The notes under the pieces: model-generated
The model's input: only the letters and a program-made list of their open reading frames with translations
The model's database searches: none
What the model was told of the DNA's origin: nothing
Made by a program: the position numbers and the translations under genes
Shown: in pieces, positions 36,501 through 44,199 of the stretch
How positions within the stretch are numbered: position 1 is the first letter of the stretch
Layout: the number at the start of each line of letters is the position of its first letter
Assembly: GCF_049942825.1 (NCBI RefSeq)
Contig: NZ_CP187970.1
Coordinates: 2,170,001 to 2,234,000, forward strand
Direction: 5' to 3'
DNA: 64,000 nucleotides
Origin: Paenibacillus_G sp049942825
Lineage (GTDB): Bacteria > Bacillota > Bacilli > Paenibacillales > NBRC-103111

Positions 36501-37152
36501 GCGGCAGATCAACGTCCCCCTGCAGGGGATCAACGAGCTGCAGCTTCGCGTCAGTGTCGACCGGGCGGCCAAGAAGACGCTCTTCTGGGGAGACCCTGCC
36601 GTGATTCTGGAAGATGGCCGGCGCGTCCCGGTGACCGAGCTTCCTGCCCGTTACGAGAACGTAGATCAGGGCACCGCAGCCGGGACCGATTACTACGGAG
36701 GTCCTGTTCACCTGTCGGGCGTGCCTTATTCGCAGGCGCTGCCGTTCGAGCCGCTCAACCCTCAGCAGCCGGCCGTGGCCGTGTTCGACCTGTCGGGGCT
36801 GAACGCCGCTGCGTTCGAAGCCTCGCTTGGCGGCGACTACCCGGCAGGCCATGATCCGGCGAGGAGGAAGACGGTCAGCATCCGCGCCACGGGGAAGGAA
36901 GCCTGCTTCGTGTCGATTATCGAGCCGCATGAAGGAGCGACGGCCATCCGGTCGGCGGAAGCGCCCTCAGCGGACCGCATCCTCGTCACGCTTACGGACG
37001 GCCGGATTCAGGAGTTCTCCATCCGGGGGCTGGACGGGAACGGGGAGGACATCGGCCTCCGAATCCGTGAGATGGGAGGCGGGAAGACCATCCGGGAGGA
37101 AGCGTCCGGCTGCGCCGCAGGTCAGCGGGATGGCCGCCCAGACCTAGGATAG
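33568..37152 (+). CDS. Second heparinase II/III-like polysaccharide lyase
   Basis: Predicted 1194-residue protein, a diverged paralogue of the 2490 gene with the same plan. It has an N-terminal beta-rich region, a toroid domain with HPYIIHTEAGWTKVRRNLEK at about 290, and the heparinase signature KYGSHGGYHGHFDRTGL near 686-702. A conserved downstream block (MWVQASLSHNMVVVDQRMQE) follows, and a C-terminal NPCBM-like segment starts from about 1049. ATG 33568 is chosen because the paralogue aligns from about there; its ribosome site is weak (AAAGAAA) unless the GTTGGGGATT repeats serve. ATG 33583 is the alternative. No signal peptide is seen, so it may act on imported oligosaccharides. It follows the YesM/YesN pair and ends at a terminator. 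Confidence 0.75.
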   Translation: MINVPMSDWNVYHGVHLNSIQLNDEEGTIEPMIRITDPRAWNGLSITEQGEGAEGPSAAIVPGAEAVFQYEHPEDWRDWEALALELRLPPEGATVELTVNVYPLHIGRPEYIPVTTAVLAVTGGGWTPVEAAFERFDAMRAAPAFWRLIAKVGLTVRYTGGEQAADTLPIRRIRLQAKGGLRLHADRRSGSAEPGETARYDLTVSNQSQEPQAVVLGTAAYGYESMKTELETGMLLLGPGESGIVSFAAEVHEGIAPGGYEEHRIFAVPNGDSSRARELKLYTVRTLPHPYIIHTEAGWTKVRRNLEKYEWARRELEAYVRRAEEWVVPGARGAGGPYAFELAERFNLHAAAVAWKLTGRTAYRDKAALLLKRFADPQHGYPATESPYFHIYAAAEELGVRTPRGPKVCGGGLIHEGEFMLDAASCYDLLYDSGAFSEGDHLRIEAAFQLYIEKADWMITDGDTNNIPSGGMAGAFLCALAIQDMYWVRRFLDGPGGFKDMVGTGIMDDGWYFEGASNYVILFADMFTRLVQACEPWGLGLKDLRVRPSYRSNAMLSPWTESADKPFLGMSFAKHGPVTRNYRTVKDIWDAMLPFIDHRGILFGTNDSTAKDTIRWYDLAYHVWRDPAYASVLREAYRRDLVYGVGELPEPAEVHDEASAYADNVGLAILRSRKEGAGPEDQLAAVVKYGSHGGYHGHFDRTGLTALTRYGRNAYGPLASWYGYGSFMFKMWVQASLSHNMVVVDQRMQEPAASKRLLFHSGAMLQACAVETTARWMDPPYGGQTPYPETFPQERGWIEGRDMPVPAIPRVQGDTGEYSEPVLQRRLVAVTDDYVLVADYLRGEEEHVFDSLHHYQGFEGLEAPQLQHLRHTGQMNEDPYGAGQFVTDCDWYGCGGPALIRFAHEYDIRRDDAGGRHILYNEEGPMKLHLRSLWPPRQEIMTGWYPEADQVNKRVAYEVSGDGEVLSEGRFGAWILGKRQINVPLQGINELQLRVSVDRAAKKTLFWGDPAVILEDGRRVPVTELPARYENVDQGTAAGTDYYGGPVHLSGVPYSQALPFEPLNPQQPAVAVFDLSGLNAAAFEASLGGDYPAGHDPARRKTVSIRATGKEACFVSIIEPHEGATAIRSAEAPSADRILVTLTDGRIQEFSIRGLDGNGEDIGLRIREMGGGKTIREEASGCAAGQRDGRPDLG

Positions 37153-37339
37153 GGACGGCCCCTGCTGACCCTGCAGCTCAGCCGGGATGCGTCCTCCTCT
37201 CAGTCCCAACAGCCGTGTCTTCCGTGGTTTCATACATGCTGCGGCCTCATACTCGCCTGAAAGAGCAGGGAAGGCAGGATATCCGATCTTGGATGTCCTG
37301 CCCGCCGCAGCCCTTAAAAATCCGCATATCCCTCTAAAA

Positions 37340-37372
37340 AAACAGCACACCATCCTATGGTATGCTGTTTTT
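37340..37372 (+). terminator. Terminator after second lyase
   Basis: AAACAGCA (37340-37347) with ACCAT pairs with ATGGT and TGCTGTTT (37363-37370), ending in T residues. Confidence 0.8.
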
Positions 37373-37556
37373 ACTACGAATTGTAACCGCATCCAACGAA
37401 TAGGCAGCTCCGGCAGGGACCCCCAAAGGTCCTTTTTTGACTTATCGGAAAGTAGTCATCGAGAGCTCTCGTTACCGCTCGAGTGAAGGAGGGGGCATCC
37501 CCAAAAGCCAAGCTGCGAAGCTACAAAGGAAGCCATTATGCACTGGAGGGCCGCTA

Positions 37557-39908
37557 ATGCAGCGAATCAAAGCATTCATGCTGAACAAACCACTCTTGAT
37601 CCGTATTATCCTGTCCTATCTCTTCGTCGGTCTGCTGGTCATCGGCGCACTCACGATCATCGTCACCACCAAGGTGTCCGAGAACCTGACGGCGGAGATC
37701 AACTCCTCTACGGACCGGGCCATACAGCAGTCGTACAACACGGCAAGCCTGCTCCTGAGTTCAACCTATAAGCATTTTGCCGGCGTGTTCGCCAGCACGG
37801 AGATTCAGCCGGCCTTCTACAGCACGGATTACAGCACGCAGGAGATGGGGCGCATCGGGAGCAAGCTCTACGAGACGGCGAGCTCGAATCCGCTCGTGCA
37901 TTCGGTGTATCTGTTCAACTTCCAGGAGAAGCTTGTCTTCTCCTCCCTGTCCACCGCCCGGCCGTTTGACGAGTTCTACGACCGGGATCTGCTGAAGCTG
38001 CTCGAGAGCACCGAGCCCTTCCGTGCGGGCATCTTCCTTCCGCGGCATGCGGTCTTCAAGCTTGACGGCAAAGCCTATGATCATCATCTGATCTCCATCG
38101 TGTATCTGAATATGAGAGAGGACCGGGTGACGAACGGGGCTATGGTCCTGAACCTCGATCAGCGCGTGCTGCAGGATATGGTGATGAACGGAACGGGGAA
38201 CCGGTCGTTCCAGTCGATGATCATCAACCGGCAGGGGACCGTCGTGTCGCATTCGGACAGCACGCAGATCAACAGCAGCCTGTCGGATCAGTCTTATGTC
38301 CAAGACATCCTGAAGAGCCGAACGTCCAAAGGGACGTTGGAGCTGACCTTGGACGGGAAGGAGCACCGCGCTTTCTATATCAAGTCGGACAGCCTCAGCT
38401 GGACCTTCATCGGATTGATCAACTACGAGACGCTGCTCGGCAAAGTGAACGGAATCAAAAACGATATTCTGGGGGTGACGGCCATCCTCCTCCTGATCGT
38501 GCTGGCGTCTGCAGCCTTCTTCACCCGGATGATCTACAGCCCGATTCACCGGCTGATCACAAGCGTGAGGAGTGTGCAGGCGGAGGAGAGAGAGCGGCCT
38601 CACCGCTCGGAATTCGATCTGCTCTCCGGCGCCTTCCACTATCTCGAGAACAAGGTGCAGGATCTGCAGGTCCGCTCGGCGGGCTACCAGTCCGCAAGAC
38701 GCAGGGAAGCCCTCCGGCTGCTAACGGCCGGCGGCTGGTCGGACGCGGCCGAGATGGCCCGTAAACTCAAGGAAGCCGGAATGGAGCTGGGGGATGGGCC
38801 GCTGCAGGTCTGCCTGCTTCGTCTGGACGATTACGGCCAGCTGGGCGCTTCTTATAGTGCGGCCGACATTTCCCTCCTGAAATATGCCCTGTGCAATATT
38901 GCGGAGGAAGTTGGCGGCAGCGCGTGGGGAGTGACCGCCTTCGAAGAGGAGGGGGATGCTGTCACGCTGATCATCCCCCAGATATGCGCTGAGGTGGAAG
39001 TACAAAGGGAGGAGGAGCTCGCGGACCTGCTCACCCGCATTCGTCAGAGTGCAGCCCAATATCTGAAGCTCAGCGTCTCTGCCGCGATGGGCACAACGGC
39101 AGAGGAGCTCCCGCAGATTCCGGGCGCTTGGGCCTGCGCATACAGTGCATCCCGCTACCGGCTGGTACTTGGCAGGGGATGCCTGGTTCCCGCCGGCTTC
39201 GAGGCTGCGCGTGAGCCGCTGCCGGGCGGGCACGCGTCGGTACTGGAGAAGCAGGTAGTCGACAGCGTCAAGCTCGGCGACCTGGACAAGACCCGCAAGG
39301 CAGTGGAAGAATATACGACCATGCTCAGCCGGACCTCTTATGACGAGATCATGCTGCTTCTGACCCAGCTGCTCGTCTCCACCGCGCGGACGGCGGCCGT
39401 CATGGGCGGGGCGGGCGAAGAATTCCGGCTCGGCATCGGCCATCTGGGCCAGCGGCTGTACCAGTGGGAGACCCTGGAGGAGATCCGGGAGTGGTACCTG
39501 GAGCTGTGCGGCAAGGCGGTGGCGCAGAGGGACCGGGATTCCTCGCAGAAGAACAAGCTGCTCGTGGACAAGATCAAGGATTACATCCATGAGCATTACA
39601 GGGACGCGGGTCTCACCGTAGAGTCGCTGGTGGAGGTTGGCGGGCTGTCGACGAACTACATGAGGCGCGTGTTCAAGGAGATCGTCGGCGTATCCATTAA
39701 CGTGTACCTCAGCGAATACCGCTTCGAGAAGGCCAAGGAGCTGCTGCTTCGAACCGAATATCCGGCGAACCGGATCGGGGAGATGGTGGGCTTCGAGAAC
39801 ACCAATTACTTCTACGTCTCCTTCAAGAAATACAGCGGCAAAACGCCGGATCATTTCCGTAAATCCCACGAGGCAGACCGTCCGGATGAGGCCATCGGCA
39901 GCAATTGA
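37557..39908 (+). CDS. Membrane-anchored AraC-family regulator
   Basis: A 783-residue regulator that joins sensing and DNA binding in one chain. ATG 37557 has GGAGGG 6 bases upstream; the open frame before it is leader. TM1 is at about 13-34 (LLIRIILSYLFVGLLVIGAL), an extracellular Cache-like domain at about 35-300, and TM2 at about 303-322. A cytoplasmic linker leads to two AraC helix-turn-helix motifs at the C-terminus (about 670-775, LTVESLVEVGGLSTNYMRRV and IGEMVGFENTNYFYVSFKK). It stands just before a permease-permease-binding protein operon in the same direction and probably activates it on binding an external sugar. Confidence 0.88.
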   Translation: MQRIKAFMLNKPLLIRIILSYLFVGLLVIGALTIIVTTKVSENLTAEINSSTDRAIQQSYNTASLLLSSTYKHFAGVFASTEIQPAFYSTDYSTQEMGRIGSKLYETASSNPLVHSVYLFNFQEKLVFSSLSTARPFDEFYDRDLLKLLESTEPFRAGIFLPRHAVFKLDGKAYDHHLISIVYLNMREDRVTNGAMVLNLDQRVLQDMVMNGTGNRSFQSMIINRQGTVVSHSDSTQINSSLSDQSYVQDILKSRTSKGTLELTLDGKEHRAFYIKSDSLSWTFIGLINYETLLGKVNGIKNDILGVTAILLLIVLASAAFFTRMIYSPIHRLITSVRSVQAEERERPHRSEFDLLSGAFHYLENKVQDLQVRSAGYQSARRREALRLLTAGGWSDAAEMARKLKEAGMELGDGPLQVCLLRLDDYGQLGASYSAADISLLKYALCNIAEEVGGSAWGVTAFEEEGDAVTLIIPQICAEVEVQREEELADLLTRIRQSAAQYLKLSVSAAMGTTAEELPQIPGAWACAYSASRYRLVLGRGCLVPAGFEAAREPLPGGHASVLEKQVVDSVKLGDLDKTRKAVEEYTTMLSRTSYDEIMLLLTQLLVSTARTAAVMGGAGEEFRLGIGHLGQRLYQWETLEEIREWYLELCGKAVAQRDRDSSQKNKLLVDKIKDYIHEHYRDAGLTVESLVEVGGLSTNYMRRVFKEIVGVSINVYLSEYRFEKAKELLLRTEYPANRIGEMVGFENTNYFYVSFKKYSGKTPDHFRKSHEADRPDEAIGSN

Positions 39909-40050
39909 AGGGTTTGACCGGATTTTATAGTACCTGGGGGATGAAAAAACAGTGTCTTTGTCCGATTCCGTACTTTCGGAGTGTGCCGTTTCCCTCTAAT
40001 CTAGCCTCATACACAGAAGCCAAGCGAAGACAAAATGAAGGAGGATGGAA

Positions 40051-41034
40051 ATGAGCGATACGATCATGAATCAGCCCGAGGTTCTGCGGGGAAAGCTCTC
40101 GGGAAAGCAGCGCGGAGCCCTGGGAGCCTTCTTCTATGAACTGCTGCGCAACAAATTCATGTACGCCTTGGCCCTGCCGGGGATGATCTGGTTCTTGATC
40201 TTCTGCTACCTGCCGATGGGCGGGATTGTGATTGCCTTTCAGGATTTCAAGGCGGTCAAAGGCATTACGGGAAGCGAATTCGTCGGCCTCAAGAACTTCG
40301 AATTCTTCTTCCGTTCGAATGACTGGGTGAAGATCGTCACGAATACGGTCTTCTTGAACATCCTGTTCATCGCCTTCGGCACTCTGGCATCGGTGGCGAT
40401 CGCCATCATGGTCACGGAGCTGGGAGGCCGGTGGTTCAAGAAGATCTCGCAGTCCGTGATGATCTTCCCGCACTTCCTCTCCTGGACGGTTGTGGCCATG
40501 TTCATGACCGCTTTCGTGGCGACGGAGGGGGGCTTCATTAACCAGTTCCTGGGGATGCTCGGCGTGCAGCCGATTGCTTTCCTGTCCTCGCCGCAGTATT
40601 GGCCGGCGATCCTGGTCCTGCTGAAGATCTGGCACGGCGCCGGCTTCGGGGCGATCATCTATATGGCGACGATTGCGGGGATGAACCCCGACATCTATGA
40701 ATCGGCCTCCATGGACGGCGCCAGCCGCTGGCAGAAGATCCGCTATATTACGCTGCCGCTGCTGAAGCCGACGGTAATCCTGCTGACCATTCTGGCGGTC
40801 GGCGGCATCTTCAACGGGGATTTCGGCCTGATCTATGCCATTATCGGGAGAAATCCCGCGCTGTACCCGACTACCGACGTCATCGACACCTACGTTTTCC
40901 GTGCACTGATGGACCTGGGCGATATGAGCATGTCGGCCGCAATAGGATTCCTGCAGTCCTTCATCGGATTCGTGCTGGTGCTGACCGTGAACTATATCGC
41001 GAAGAAGACCGCGCCGGAATCGGCTATATTTTAA
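40051..41034 (+). CDS. LplB-type oligosaccharide ABC permease
   Basis: A 327-residue inner-membrane permease. ATG 40051 is 6 bases after AAGGAGG (40038-40044); ATG 40045 is too close to that site. Six helices and the EAA loop (YESASMDGASRWQKIRYITL) are seen. It is the first gene of a three-gene transporter operon under the membrane AraC regulator upstream. The family pairs with LplC permeases and large binding lipoproteins and uses a shared ATPase. Confidence 0.9.
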   Translation: MSDTIMNQPEVLRGKLSGKQRGALGAFFYELLRNKFMYALALPGMIWFLIFCYLPMGGIVIAFQDFKAVKGITGSEFVGLKNFEFFFRSNDWVKIVTNTVFLNILFIAFGTLASVAIAIMVTELGGRWFKKISQSVMIFPHFLSWTVVAMFMTAFVATEGGFINQFLGMLGVQPIAFLSSPQYWPAILVLLKIWHGAGFGAIIYMATIAGMNPDIYESASMDGASRWQKIRYITLPLLKPTVILLTILAVGGIFNGDFGLIYAIIGRNPALYPTTDVIDTYVFRALMDLGDMSMSAAIGFLQSFIGFVLVLTVNYIAKKTAPESAIF

Positions 41035-41065
41035 GACCAAATGAAACTAGGAAAGGAGCCTGTCC

Positions 41066-41947
41066 ATGATCCGGGAAAGCGTCCCAGACAAGCTGCTCAA
41101 GCTCTCGTTTTATCTCATACTGACCGTGTTCTCGCTCTACTGCATTGTGCCGATTGCCGCCGTCGTATCTTCCTCGTTCACGACTGAATCCACGATCCTG
41201 AGGGACGGGTACACCCTGTTCCCGGTCGAATTCAGCCTTGAAGCTTACAAGCTGATCTTCCAGGACCATACGATCTACAAAGCCTACGGCGTAACGACCT
41301 TCGTCACGGTGGCCGGTACGGCGCTCTCGATGATCTTCACAAGCGCCATGGCCTATGCGATCTCCGTCAAGACAGTGAAGTACCGTAACGCCATCGCCTT
41401 CTATGCCTACTTCACGATGCTGTTCCACGGAGGTCTCGTGGCGAATTATCTGCTGATCTCGAAGTATCTCGGCATGAAGAACTCCATCTGGGTCTTGATC
41501 ATCCCCGGGCTGATCAGCGCGTGGAATATGTTCCTGCTGCGCAACTTCTTCGCCTCTATCGATGAATCGCTGGCGGAATCCGCGAAGATCGACGGAGCGA
41601 ACGATGCCTATATTCTGTTCCGCATCATTCTGCCCGTGTCGCTGCCGGCCCTGGCCACCGTAGGATTGTTCTACGCGCTCGGCTATTGGAACAAGTGGTT
41701 CGACGCACTGCTCTATATCAGCGATCCCGATAAATTCCCGCTGCAGTACCTCATCCAGCGGATCATGAACAACCTCGATTATGTGAACCAGATTGCGGCT
41801 GACGTTATGATTCCGAATTTCATTCCGCCGGCAATTACGGTACGTCTGGCTACCACCGTTGTAACGATCGGTCCGATCGTGCTCCTGTATCCGTTTCTTC
41901 AGAGGTATTTTGTGAAGGGCTTGATGGTCGGCGCAGTTAAGGGCTGA
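41066..41947 (+). CDS. LplC-type oligosaccharide ABC permease
   Basis: A 293-residue permease with six helices, EAA-type loop ESAKIDGANDAYILFRIILP and the terminal FVKGLMVGAVKG. An AGGAAAGGAG ribosome site precedes ATG 41066. It lies 31 bases after its partner permease and 64 bases before the binding protein gene. Confidence 0.9.
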   Translation: MIRESVPDKLLKLSFYLILTVFSLYCIVPIAAVVSSSFTTESTILRDGYTLFPVEFSLEAYKLIFQDHTIYKAYGVTTFVTVAGTALSMIFTSAMAYAISVKTVKYRNAIAFYAYFTMLFHGGLVANYLLISKYLGMKNSIWVLIIPGLISAWNMFLLRNFFASIDESLAESAKIDGANDAYILFRIILPVSLPALATVGLFYALGYWNKWFDALLYISDPDKFPLQYLIQRIMNNLDYVNQIAADVMIPNFIPPAITVRLATTVVTIGPIVLLYPFLQRYFVKGLMVGAVKG

Positions 41948-42011
41948 TCTGCCAATCAATATAGAATCCGGGATCACAACCAAGCCGGGGAACAAAAGGG
42001 AGGAAACATCG

Positions 42012-43631
42012 ATGAAAGCAAAACGTCTAATAACAGCAAAACGTCTAATAACAGCAAAACGTCTAATAACAGCCGTAATGGCTGCGGCGCTTCTCGGAAC
42101 CACGGCAGCCTGCGGCAGCGACGACCCGGGAGGGGCAGGCTCCGGGAAGGACCTGGAGCCCGTCACCCTGAAGGGGATGCTGTTCGGCGACCAGCCGAAG
42201 GACCTGCCGCTCGTCCTGGAGGAGTTTGAGAAGCGGACCCGGGATACGTTGAACACGAAGCTGAGCTTCGAATGGAATCCGATCAGCGACCATAAACAGA
42301 AGGTCAAGCTGATGATGGCCGCCGGGGAAGAGATGGACTTCGTGTTCGATGCGGAGTTCATGAACCTCAAGGAGCTCATCCCCCAGGGAGCCTATGCCCT
42401 GCTCGACAAGTACTATAACAACGATGCATACCCGGGATTAAAGAAAGCGTTCCCGCCGGAGTTCGTCGACGCGAACCGGCGTGATGACGGCCATATCTAT
42501 ACAATCCCGTTCACCCAATATTTCTTCGATATCCAGGTCATCTATCTCCGCAAGGACCTGCGGGAGAAATACGGTATGGCCCCGATCAGCTCCTATGCGG
42601 ATCTGAAGAAGTTCTACGACCGGGTGCTGGCGGAAGAGAAGGGGATGACGCCTCTCGCCTTGAAAGGGGTCAGCGGCTATCAGGATATCTGGGCCAGCGA
42701 CGAGCCTGTGATGAAGACCGTGAAGCCGATGCTGATTAACGGAATCAGCTCCTTCGTGCACTTGTCGGATGATTTGAAGACCGTCAAGAACATCGTGATT
42801 GCGGGAGATCCCGCGTCGGAGTGGGCGAAGCTTCCGGCCCCGTACAATACAATGAAAACCGCCTTCCCGCAGTATGATAAGTGGGCCGAGTGGCGCAAGT
42901 ATCTGGAGAAGGATGTGCTGAGCCAGAAGGACCACGGAGCTTACTTCATGTCCGGCAAAGCCGCCTCGTATTACGGCACGATCTCTTCCTATGCGGCGGA
43001 GCGGAAGAAGCTGAAGGAGACGCTGCCCGGGGCGGATCTGGAATTCTTCGTCTTCCGCAAGGATGTGCGGGAGATGAAGCCGCAGAGCATCGCCACAAAC
43101 TATAGATCCAACAACTCGGTTGCCATTCCGGTTACCTCCGAGCATATCGACCGGACCATGAAATTCTTTGACTGGCTGTTCGCCTCCCGGGAGAATCATG
43201 ATCTCTTCGAGCACGGCATTGCCGGCAAGCACTGGGAAGCGGTCGGCGACACGGGGATCAAGCTGCTCGGTGAGTCCAAGAACTATAGCTTCCCCGGGTA
43301 TGAGCTGACTTGGAACCCGTCTATGATCCGGCTGAACGCGGACCTCGACGAAACGGCGAAGAAGTACTACGAATATTCGGCGAAGCCGGACACGTATTAC
43401 GCCCCGGTCCTCGCCAGGTTTACCTTTGACAACACGAATGTGAAGGGCGAATTCGCCAATATCGCCTCGAAGACCGAGCCGTTCGTCCAGCAGCTCAAGA
43501 CAGGACAGTTCCAGGACTGGGAAGCCCAGTTTACCAAGCTGAATGCAGAGTTGAAGCCGCTCGGGCTGGATAAACTGCGTGCCGAGCTGCAGAAGCAGAT
43601 TCAGGCTTACCTCGATAAGGGAGGCAAATAG
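42012..43631 (+). CDS. LplA-type sugar-binding lipoprotein with repeat-expanded signal peptide
   Basis: A 539-residue lipoprotein: signal peptide with lipobox GTTAAC (Cys 34) and a Gly/Asp linker, then a two-lobed extracellular solute-binding domain with a DUF3502-like C-terminal part. AAGGGAGG precedes ATG 42012. Residues 3-20 are three exact copies of AKRLIT from an 18-bp DNA repeat, which lengthens the basic N-region. It completes the transporter operon and is followed by a terminator. Ligand is probably an oligosaccharide from the local lyases. Confidence 0.9.
   Translation: MKAKRLITAKRLITAKRLITAVMAAALLGTTAACGSDDPGGAGSGKDLEPVTLKGMLFGDQPKDLPLVLEEFEKRTRDTLNTKLSFEWNPISDHKQKVKLMMAAGEEMDFVFDAEFMNLKELIPQGAYALLDKYYNNDAYPGLKKAFPPEFVDANRRDDGHIYTIPFTQYFFDIQVIYLRKDLREKYGMAPISSYADLKKFYDRVLAEEKGMTPLALKGVSGYQDIWASDEPVMKTVKPMLINGISSFVHLSDDLKTVKNIVIAGDPASEWAKLPAPYNTMKTAFPQYDKWAEWRKYLEKDVLSQKDHGAYFMSGKAASYYGTISSYAAERKKLKETLPGADLEFFVFRKDVREMKPQSIATNYRSNNSVAIPVTSEHIDRTMKFFDWLFASRENHDLFEHGIAGKHWEAVGDTGIKLLGESKNYSFPGYELTWNPSMIRLNADLDETAKKYYEYSAKPDTYYAPVLARFTFDNTNVKGEFANIASKTEPFVQQLKTGQFQDWEAQFTKLNAELKPLGLDKLRAELQKQIQAYLDKGGK
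42018..42071 (+). repeat. Three perfect 18-bp tandem repeats inside signal peptide
   Basis: The unit GCAAAACGTCTAATAACA occurs three times in a row (42018-42035, 42036-42053, 42054-42071), each coding AKRLIT. In-frame gain or loss would change signal-peptide length by six residues. Confidence 0.95.
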
Positions 43632-43674
43632 GGGCACGGCTGACAGACAGACCAATCAAGGAACGCGGGATGTG

Positions 43675-43716
43675 AAAAAACGCCTCACCAGGTCTCGAGC
43701 CTAGTGGGGCGTTTTT
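43675..43716 (+). terminator. Terminator of first Lpl-type operon
   Basis: AAAAACGCCTCAC pairs with GTGGGGCGTTTTT (arms about 43675-43687 and 43704-43716), ending in five T. Confidence 0.85.
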
Positions 43717-44199
43717 GACGTTTTCGGAATAGTCCTAATACGGACGCAGCCGACGCATCGGGGCCTTAGCCAACCACATCCACGTCCCTGACCCGTACGA
43801 CAGCCTTCCTCAGGGAACATCTTCCGCCATCCCTAGAGTCGCCGTAAATGATCGTTGCACGACCGCGGCGGCCGCCGCCCGTTACTCTATGAATAAAGAT
43901 TTGCCTCCGGCCTTCAAAGAGACTGGGGATTCGTGCCACGACAATCTCCGCGACATGATGTTTTGTGGATCATTTCCAGACTCAGTATATGCAGGCGATG
44001 ACCCAGGGGTCATTGCGGGGCCCATGCAAGTTTCCTTCGTCAGCCGGCAGACCCAGGACGGTGATGTCCCGGGGGTCCGCCGGCTGACGTTGAAGGACAG
44101 ATCTGCAATGCAATGCATAGGGGGAAGGAATGTCAGCATATTCCAGAGAATGTATATCGTTGTAGAATTAAACCGCTTGCATGGACAGGAGGGTGGAAT
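43717..44199. other. Long leader region before membrane AraC gene, with large hairpin
   Basis: About 480 bases without a supported gene; open frames on both strands (e.g. 43889-44203) lack ribosome sites and family resemblance. It holds TGACCC-AGG-GGTCA-type dyad symmetry near 43999-44012 and a large hairpin at 44038-44089 (separate entry). The GC-rich first half shows nothing else I can name. Confidence 0.4.
44038..44089 (+). promoter_or_regulatory. Large perfect hairpin in 5' leader
   Basis: The 11-bp arms CGTCAGCCGGC (44038-44048) and GCCGGCTGACG (44079-44089) pair perfectly; inner segments GACCC/GGGTC and GGAC/GTCC extend the stem. No T-run follows. It lies 110 bases before the AraC start and could act in the transcript leader or as a protein site in DNA. 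Confidence 0.5.

Noticed and set aside
42018..42071. Possible CRISPR-like repeat
   Set aside because: Repeats are directly adjacent without spacers and are coding; no cas genes occur in the window.
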